A DNA stretch of 17,284 nucleotides from Candidatus Aenigmatarchaeota archaeon (GTDB lineage: Archaea > Aenigmatarchaeota > Aenigmatarchaeia > PWEA01 > JACRMZ01): assembly GCA_016219455.1 (NCBI GenBank), contig JACRMZ010000041.1, forward strand, positions 1 through 17,284. The letters are read 5' to 3'. Below, in pieces: positions 13,209 to 17,284 of this stretch; the first letter of the stretch is position 1, and every line of letters starts with the position of its first letter. Position numbers and translations under genes: made by a program. Below the pieces are notes generated by a model. The model was not told the DNA's origin. It made no database searches and saw only the letters and a program-made list of their open reading frames with translations.

Positions 13209-13952
13209 TCATTCCCTCTGCATCTTCATTTTGTTTAGCACCTTGAAAGCATCTATGATTGCCATGGTGAAGTTTATCGTTGTCTGTGTCTGCCCGAATG
13301 ATTTGCACCATATATCCTGGACTCCTGCAAGCTGGAGTATCTTCTTTGCCTCCTCGTTTGCCACAAGCCCGATTCCCCTTGGAGCAGGTATTAATTTGAC
13401 GCGGACAGAGCCGTGCTTTCCCGTTACTTCAACTGGTATCGAATGAGGGTTGCTGCATTTGCATTCCCAGCTTCCGCATCCCCTTCTTACGGGAAGTAAC
13501 GCTTTCTTTGCGTGCTCGACTGCCTTGTTTATGGCGCTCCTAAGCTCAGTTCCCCTTCCAAGGCCGATACCGACATATCCGTCCCTGTTGCCAACAACGA
13601 CTAACGACGAGGTCTTGTATCTTCTACCTGATTTGTGCATCCTTGACGTCCTCTTGGCAGGCGTCCTCTTTATCCCGCCGCCCTTTCCAGGAGAACCGCC
13701 GATAAGTATCAGCTCGTTTTCTATTGATGGAATAAGCCTGTCTACAATTTCAGCTTCAAGTATCTTGTCGCCGGAGCTGAATATCTCAGACATGTCGGAA
13801 ATCTTGCCTTCGAACACCCGTTTGCCAAGATCGGTTTTTGGCGTCCAGTCCCTTCCAACCCTTCTAGGCTCAACTTTTACCTCGTCTGCCTTGATGATTT
13901 CCTTCACTATTGTCTCTTCAGGAATCTCCTTTGCCAGTTCTTCAGCCATCAT
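13209..13952 (-). CDS. rps5: 30S ribosomal protein uS5
   Basis: Small-subunit protein involved in decoding fidelity and mRNA entry. 247 aa from ATG 13952. The double-stranded RNA-binding domain contains SSLVVVGNRDGYVGIGLGRG; the conserved archaeal CGSWECKCSNPHSIPVEVTG follows, then IPAPRGIGLVANEEAKKIL in the C-terminal domain. Starts at 13958 (GTG), 13952 and 13949 are all in frame. The Shine-Dalgarno-like GAGAGTGAT, which includes the uL18 stop, favours one of the two ATGs. It overlaps or abuts uL18, so coupling is likely. Confidence 0.96.
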   Translation of the reverse strand: MMAEELAKEIPEETIVKEIIKADEVKVEPRRVGRDWTPKTDLGKRVFEGKISDMSEIFSSGDKILEAEIVDRLIPSIENELILIGGSPGKGGGIKRTPAKRTSRMHKSGRRYKTSSLVVVGNRDGYVGIGLGRGTELRSAINKAVEHAKKALLPVRRGCGSWECKCSNPHSIPVEVTGKHGSVRVKLIPAPRGIGLVANEEAKKILQLAGVQDIWCKSFGQTQTTINFTMAIIDAFKVLNKMKMQRE

Positions 13953-13954
13953 AA

Positions 13955-14521
13955 TCACTCTCTTTTATCATGGGATTTTTCGTGCTTGCCGCCCATTATG
14001 TTCATTTTAACCGAATCGAACATCTTCTCTATCTCCCTAGGGTCTGCCCCGGATTTTATGTATTTTGAGAATTTCTTCGACCTCTCTCCGTCACCAAGCT
14101 TCTTGGCGTATTCTGCAATGTGCTTTCCCTTTATCCTGTCTTCCGTCGGCGAAAGCGAGCTTGTTTTGAGTGCCATTCCCCCGTCATGCGCGCCCTTTGT
14201 CAAGGCGTAAAGCTTGCTCCCCTTGCTGCTGGTTTGCAGGCCAATGTCAACTATGACATCCTTCCCGCCAGCTTTCTTTGAAAGCAGAAGGCCCGTAAGG
14301 TACGCTGCGGAAATATTCTTGCTTCCGCCCTTCCATCCAAAGCCCTCAAGCTCCTTGGAGCTGCATGTGGCAAGGACCTTATCCCCAATTCCATCGAACT
14401 CGACGACATCGGCTTTTATGTAGTTCGCCGTTTTCCTGACAACTAGCCTGGGCTTGCCCGACTTAAGCATCGCCAGCCGTGCCTGGTAGTCTGTTTTACC
14501 CGATCGTCTTCGCCTTTCCAT
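13955..14521 (-). CDS. rpl18: 50S ribosomal protein uL18
   Basis: 5S rRNA-binding large-subunit protein, 188 aa, archaeal/eukaryotic L5e type. Recognised from TDYQARLAMLKSGKPRLVVR near the N-terminus, the NYIKADVVEFDGIGDKVLAT strand, GGSKNISAAYLTGLLLSKKA, and the C-terminal basic tail. It starts inside the last 26 nt of eL19 and has a strong GGGGAG 4 nt before ATG 14521. Confidence 0.96.
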   Translation of the reverse strand: MERRRRSGKTDYQARLAMLKSGKPRLVVRKTANYIKADVVEFDGIGDKVLATCSSKELEGFGWKGGSKNISAAYLTGLLLSKKAGGKDVIVDIGLQTSSKGSKLYALTKGAHDGGMALKTSSLSPTEDRIKGKHIAEYAKKLGDGERSKKFSKYIKSGADPREIEKMFDSVKMNIMGGKHEKSHDKRE

Positions 14522-14969
14522 GGTTCTCCCCTCTCCTCATTCCCTTCTCCGTGAGGTAAAGCCTCAGGTGGGCCTTGTTTCTTATTGCGTTTCCCTTCAT
14601 AAGATAGTAAACTGACCTGTAATCCTTCCTCTCTATCGTTCCCTCATCGCGGAATTTTTTCAGTTCCCTCCTGAGGGCGCGGATCTTTGTCATCCAAATT
14701 TCCTTTTTGCCGAGTTTCGCGCCCTTGGCGCCCTTTATGCTCCCCCTTCCGGAACGCTTGCCTTCTTTCTTCTGTTGCGAAATGTGGCGTGCCCGCACTC
14801 TGCTCTGCCCGGACCATTTCTTGACGGTTATGAAGCCCTTCTTGACAAGGCCCCTTATGTCTGCCTTTGTTATTGCCTGTGAAATGTCATTGAGGTTCTG
14901 CTCCGAGAACTTTACCTTGCTCTTGCTGACACCCAAGACGCTTGCGGCCATGCGCTTTTGTGTTTTCAT
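14496..14969 (-). CDS. rpl19e: 50S ribosomal protein eL19
   Basis: Archaeal/eukaryotic large-subunit protein. 157 aa, rich in basic residues and helices. Typical segments are KRMAASVLGVSKSKVKF at 5-21, ITKADIRGLVKKGFITVKK, SRVRARHISQQKKEGKRSGRG and IRALRRELKKFRDEGTIERKDYR (part of the globular and extended helices). AGGAG lies 8 nt before ATG 14969, which shares one base with the stop of the 62-aa zinc-ribbon gene (TGATG). Its 3' end overlaps uL18 by 26 nt. Confidence 0.96.
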   Translation of the reverse strand: MKTQKRMAASVLGVSKSKVKFSEQNLNDISQAITKADIRGLVKKGFITVKKWSGQSRVRARHISQQKKEGKRSGRGSIKGAKGAKLGKKEIWMTKIRALRRELKKFRDEGTIERKDYRSVYYLMKGNAIRNKAHLRLYLTEKGMRRGENHGKAKTIG

Positions 14970-15157
14970 CAGTTCATCTCCTGGTCGTTTACTAGGGGTT
15001 CGTCAATGACTTCCATATCTGCCGGGAACAGCACAGAGAATTTGTTGAACACCGTGCCGCAGCATTTGCAGTTGACGTAATCAACTTCCCCCGTATTGGA
15101 ATGCGCAAGGCATGTCGGGCACTTGCTTGAGTTGAAGTCAAAGAAGGTTATTATCAT
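14969..15157 (-). CDS. 62-aa zinc-ribbon protein inside the ribosomal operon
   Basis: Not recognised as any known ribosomal protein. 62 aa with CPTC at residues 13-16 and CKCC at 30-33, a CxxC-x13-CxxC zinc-ribbon layout (first and last Cys of CKCC), followed by an acidic C-terminal part (MEVIDEPLVNDQE). ATG 15157 overlaps the eL32 stop by 4 nt (ATGA) and its own stop overlaps eL19 by one base (TGATG). A strong GGAGGG (minus 15171-15166) lies 8 nt upstream, so translation is well supported. The usual archaeal order has eL32 directly followed by eL19, so this gene is an insertion. A ribosome-linked or RNA-binding role is inferred only from the operon position. Confidence 0.85.
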   Translation of the reverse strand: MIITFFDFNSSKCPTCLAHSNTGEVDYVNCKCCGTVFNKFSVLFPADMEVIDEPLVNDQEMN

Positions 15158-15480
15158 TTCTTAATCCCTCCATTGAGGATTCTTATCTTCCTCTCCTGCG
15201 CAACTTTCAGCATCTCAATGCGCTTCTTCTTTCCCACGCTTCCAGATATCCTTGCGACAGCGTCTTTGACCAATGAAAGTTCGTTGATGTTTCTGACTAT
15301 TATTTCCCTCATTCCGGAAGGATGAAATCCGCGCTTGCCAGCATCAGTCCCATAGCCGATTGAAGGCATCAAAGGCTTTCCTTTCAGCCTCCTTTTGCTC
15401 TTGTTCTGGTCGCCGCGGGGCTTTCTCCACTTGTCCCCGAGCCTCTTCAATGTAGGATGCCTCTTGAAAGTAATCTTCAT
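15154..15480 (-). CDS. rpl32e: 50S ribosomal protein eL32
   Basis: Archaeal/eukaryotic large-subunit protein, 108 aa, shorter than many archaeal forms because the N-terminal extension is missing. FKRHPTLKRLGDKWRKPRG, LMPSIGYGTDAGKRGFHPSG and REIIVRNINELSLV are family segments. I start at ATG 15480 (TGATG overlap with the uL6 stop; GGAG 7 nt upstream) rather than GTG 15483. Confidence 0.96.
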   Translation of the reverse strand: MKITFKRHPTLKRLGDKWRKPRGDQNKSKRRLKGKPLMPSIGYGTDAGKRGFHPSGMREIIVRNINELSLVKDAVARISGSVGKKKRIEMLKVAQERKIRILNGGIKK

Positions 15481-16001
15481 CACTTATCTCCCCGCATGAT
15501 GTATATCCCGTCCTGGAATACCCTCTTGTCCTTCCGCTTAAGGTATTTTGACGCCTTTTCTATGTTTGCCGCAGTCTGCCCTACGCGTTCTATGTCAGGG
15601 CCGGTAACTATTATCTCATCCCCCTTCACTTCGACTTTTACTCCTTCGCGTATCTTTGCTTTCCTCACGGACTTTTCGCCGAGGAAGTTTTTGATCACAA
15701 CTTCATTGCCTTCAACCTTGGCGTTTATTGGGAAGTGGAGGAAGACGATTTTAAGCTTCTTTTCCATCCCGGCAGTCACGCCCTTTATCATGTTGTTTAT
15801 GTGGGCAGAGTATGAGCCAAGGAGCGCCTTTTGCCTCCCCTTGCCGCCGTCTATCTTCAGCGTTATCGTCTCAAGGCCCGCAGCAACGTGGATGCTGTCG
15901 TCTATCTCACGTTCGACTTTGCCCAACTTCCCGGTTATTGTAAGAGTCCTTCCGGTGAAGCCGACCTTGACTCCTCCAGGCACAGTTATCGCTGTTTCCA
16001 T
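15480..16001 (-). CDS. rpl6: 50S ribosomal protein uL6
   Basis: Large-subunit protein near the sarcin-ricin region. 173 aa, two L6 repeats. It begins METAITVPGGVKVGFTGRTL, with TITGKLGKVEREID and YSAHINNMIKGVTAGMEKKLK following, and IIVTGPDIERVGQTAANIEK in the second domain. ATG 16001, one base after the uS8 stop, gives the family N-terminus; the frame stays open upstream to 16064 but that part lies in uS8. Confidence 0.96.
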   Translation of the reverse strand: METAITVPGGVKVGFTGRTLTITGKLGKVEREIDDSIHVAAGLETITLKIDGGKGRQKALLGSYSAHINNMIKGVTAGMEKKLKIVFLHFPINAKVEGNEVVIKNFLGEKSVRKAKIREGVKVEVKGDEIIVTGPDIERVGQTAANIEKASKYLKRKDKRVFQDGIYIMRGDK

Positions 16002-16002
16002 A

Positions 16003-16389
16003 TCAGTAAATGAAAGCCACGAGCTTTCCCCCAACCATTTTTTCCTTGGCCGCCTTGTGGTCAATGACTCCTGTGCTAGTCGACATTATAAGCAATCCGA
16101 ATCCCGTTGCAGGAAGGAACCGCTTCTCGAACTTCTCAATCTCCCTATAACCTACTGAGAAACGGGGCTTTATGGCGCCGCAGTCGTTTATCGACCTGAG
16201 AAGGCGTATCTTGAATTCGCCGCTCCTTCCGTTGTCAACGAACTCGAACTGGTCTATGTATTTGTGGGACTGCATTGTCAGAAGGACGTCCTTTATCAGG
16301 CTGCTTGCCGGAGTGACGCACTCATCCTTCCCGGAGCTTTCAGCGTTCTTTATTGCCGAAAGGCAGTCTGCCAAACGATCGTGTTGCAT
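16003..16389 (-). CDS. rps8: 30S ribosomal protein uS8
   Basis: Primary 16S rRNA-binding protein, 128 aa. MQHDRLADCLSAIKNAE at the start, the KPRFSVGYREIEKFEKRFLP block and STSTGVIDHKAAKEK near the end, with GGKLVAFIY as C-terminus, are typical of the archaeal form. GGTGAT (minus 16400-16395) lies 5 nt before ATG 16389; a nearer ATG at 16394 is out of frame. Confidence 0.96.
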   Translation of the reverse strand: MQHDRLADCLSAIKNAESSGKDECVTPASSLIKDVLLTMQSHKYIDQFEFVDNGRSGEFKIRLLRSINDCGAIKPRFSVGYREIEKFEKRFLPATGFGLLIMSTSTGVIDHKAAKEKMVGGKLVAFIY

Positions 16390-16400
16390 CCCATATCACC

Positions 16401-16535
16401 TTATGAATATTTCTTGAATCCCAGGCCGGTCCCGATTTCACGGAAGCACTGCCTGCAGTACGCAAGTGCGTATTTGTTTATGACGCCGGAGTGCTTGCCG
16501 CATCTCCTGCATGTAGAGACCTTTCGTACCCTCAT
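16401..16535 (-). CDS. rps14: 30S ribosomal protein uS14 (zinc-binding type)
   Basis: Short gene of 44 residues plus stop, between uL5 and uS8, where archaeal operons carry uS14. The protein begins [19 protein letters not shown] and has CxxC knuckles at Cys9/Cys12 and Cys27/Cys30 (CRQC), followed by [14 protein letters not shown], the family C-terminus that binds 16S rRNA. The ATG overlaps the uL5 stop by 4 nt (ATGA). Length is a little below the usual ~50 aa. Confidence 0.95.
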   Translation of the reverse strand: MRVRKVSTCRRCGKHSGVINKYALAYCRQCFREIGTGLGFKKYS

Positions 16536-17035
16536 TCAACCACGGCCCCCAGGTTTGTTTTTATGAACTGTGATGTCTCTTCCCTTGTTATCCTGTGCGG
16601 CTGGCCGATGGGCTTTGAAAGCTTTTTTCTCGAAATCCTGTAGCCAGGCCTTTCCAGTGTAACGCAAACATCCATCCCGAAAATCCCTATCTTGGAATCG
16701 TATTTTGTCCCCGGGATTTCTATATGCTCCTTTATCCCAAGGGCAAAGTTGCCGTCGCTGACAGATGTCGACTTTACCTTATTCTCCTTTGAGGCAAGCG
16801 CCCTCTTGAGGAATGCCTTTGCAATCTCGCCGCGAAGCGTTATCTTTGTCCCTATTTCCCTTCCCTTTGGCGTGCCGAAAGTCGACCGTTTCATCGTTTT
16901 TGTGAACACCGCTTTTCTGCCAGTCATCGTTTCAAGAAGCTGGTGCGCTTTCTTCAGTTTGTCCCCAGGCTCCCCTATGCCGATGTTTACCGTGACCTTT
17001 GCAATCCTTATGTTGCGCATCGGGTTCTCTTTCAT
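16532..17035 (-). CDS. rpl5: 50S ribosomal protein uL5
   Basis: 5S rRNA-binding large-subunit protein. 167 aa. [19 protein letters not shown] near the N-terminus, [17 protein letters not shown] and [13 protein letters not shown] in the middle, and [20 protein letters not shown] near the C-terminus are archaeal L5 marks. ATG 17035 overlaps the eS4 stop by 4 nt (ATGA) with GGTGA 4 nt upstream; Met6 is an alternative start. Confidence 0.96.
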   Translation of the reverse strand: MKENPMRNIRIAKVTVNIGIGEPGDKLKKAHQLLETMTGRKAVFTKTMKRSTFGTPKGREIGTKITLRGEIAKAFLKRALASKENKVKSTSVSDGNFALGIKEHIEIPGTKYDSKIGIFGMDVCVTLERPGYRISRKKLSKPIGQPHRITREETSQFIKTNLGAVVE

Positions 17036-17284
17036 GCATTCACCGTTATCAGTGGCTTGTCCTTCCCTACAGGGAAGACATCCGTTTTGGGTATCTCTAT
17101 TTCGCGCCCCTCAAGCTTTAGAACCACAAGGTTCCTCAAAGAACCCCTTGTTATGAGCTCCTTTTCCCATATTCCAGTTGAGCCAGTGTTGCTTCCGGAT
17201 ATGAGAACTGACAGGCTCTTCTCCTTCTTTACATGCTCAACTATCTTCTGCGAAGGGAGGGATATCAGAAGCGTGTCAAATGTC
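17032..17284 (-). CDS. rps4e: 30S ribosomal protein eS4 (C-terminal part)
   Basis: Partial gene; its 5' part lies beyond the window's right edge. 83 residues are seen, reading TFDTLLISLPSQKIVEHVKK, then LSVLISGSNTGSTGIWEKEL and a final IEIPKTDVFPVGKDKPLITV. The GDTL-like strand, the SGSNTGSTG segment (KOW-type region) and the DVFPVG ending are characteristic of eS4. Its TGA overlaps the uL5 ATG. Confidence 0.93.
   Translation of the reverse strand, partial: TFDTLLISLPSQKIVEHVKKEKSLSVLISGSNTGSTGIWEKELITRGSLRNLVVLKLEGREIEIPKTDVFPVGKDKPLITVNA

Noticed and set aside
1..17284. CRISPR arrays, insertion sequences with transposase, rRNA genes
   Set aside because: No regularly spaced direct repeats, transposase genes or rRNA sequence were seen on either strand.

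Overview
This is an archaeal chromosome segment, read from the gene content. It carries topoisomerase VI A and B subunits, diphthine synthase, a Cbf5-type pseudouridine synthase with a PUA tail, a DUF106/EMC3-type insertase, eukaryote-type ribosomal proteins (eS4, eL32, eL19) and TATA boxes about 25 nt upstream of several start codons. Short ribosomal proteins (uS14 44 aa, eL32 about 108 aa), the absence of adk, cmk, eL34 and eL14 around secY, and a long tandem ThyX fit a DPANN-like or other reduced lineage. That placement is inference and the phylum cannot be settled from this window.

Layout. (1) 1-2107, plus strand: C-terminal part of top6B, then top6A, overlapping. (2) 2152-2502: tRNA-Asn(GUU), then a 276-nt gap without a supportable ORF that is full of strong hairpins, then a secreted or membrane-anchored protein (2503-3156). 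(3) 3149-5493, minus: nucleotide-kinase-like P-loop protein, TrmB-type regulator, Trm5-type tRNA methyltransferase, and a 49-aa zinc-ribbon protein. (4) 5561-6283, plus: dphB. (5) 6253-8812: thymidylate module of thyX-dcd (minus) and dut (plus), the latter two divergent from one central TATA box. (6) 8817-8960: an inverted-repeat element between the convergent dut and a low-GC four-helix membrane protein. (7) 8980-12336, minus: secY, DUF106 insertase, cbf5 and the membrane protein, with a promoter in front of secY. (8) 12377-17284, minus: spc-type ribosomal operon eS4-uL5-uS14-uS8-uL6-eL32-[62-aa zinc ribbon]-eL19-uL18-uS5-uL30-uL15, with start/stop overlaps or very short gaps throughout.

How the genes work together. 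Dcd makes dUTP from dCTP, Dut makes dUMP, and ThyX would make dTMP; the kinase-like protein could act on a (deoxy)nucleotide. The ribosomal operon feeds directly into the translocon genes secY and DUF106, and cbf5, trm5, dphB and the tRNA keep the translation theme.

Most notable observation: the gap after tRNA-Asn (2229-2310, plus) and the gap between dut and the membrane protein (8817-8960, read on minus) share the same motif. This is ACAGACTGAC, then immediately a hairpin of different sequence, two bases, then CATGTCCCGA, and in both copies the motif is enclosed by a long inverted-repeat stem. The two conserved strands are identical while the hairpins differ but still pair, which is what a structured RNA family (or a structured mobile repeat) would show. 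I do not recognise it as a known RNA. Other points worth a look are the zinc-ribbon gene inside the ribosomal operon and a ThyX whose signature motif is split between its two halves.
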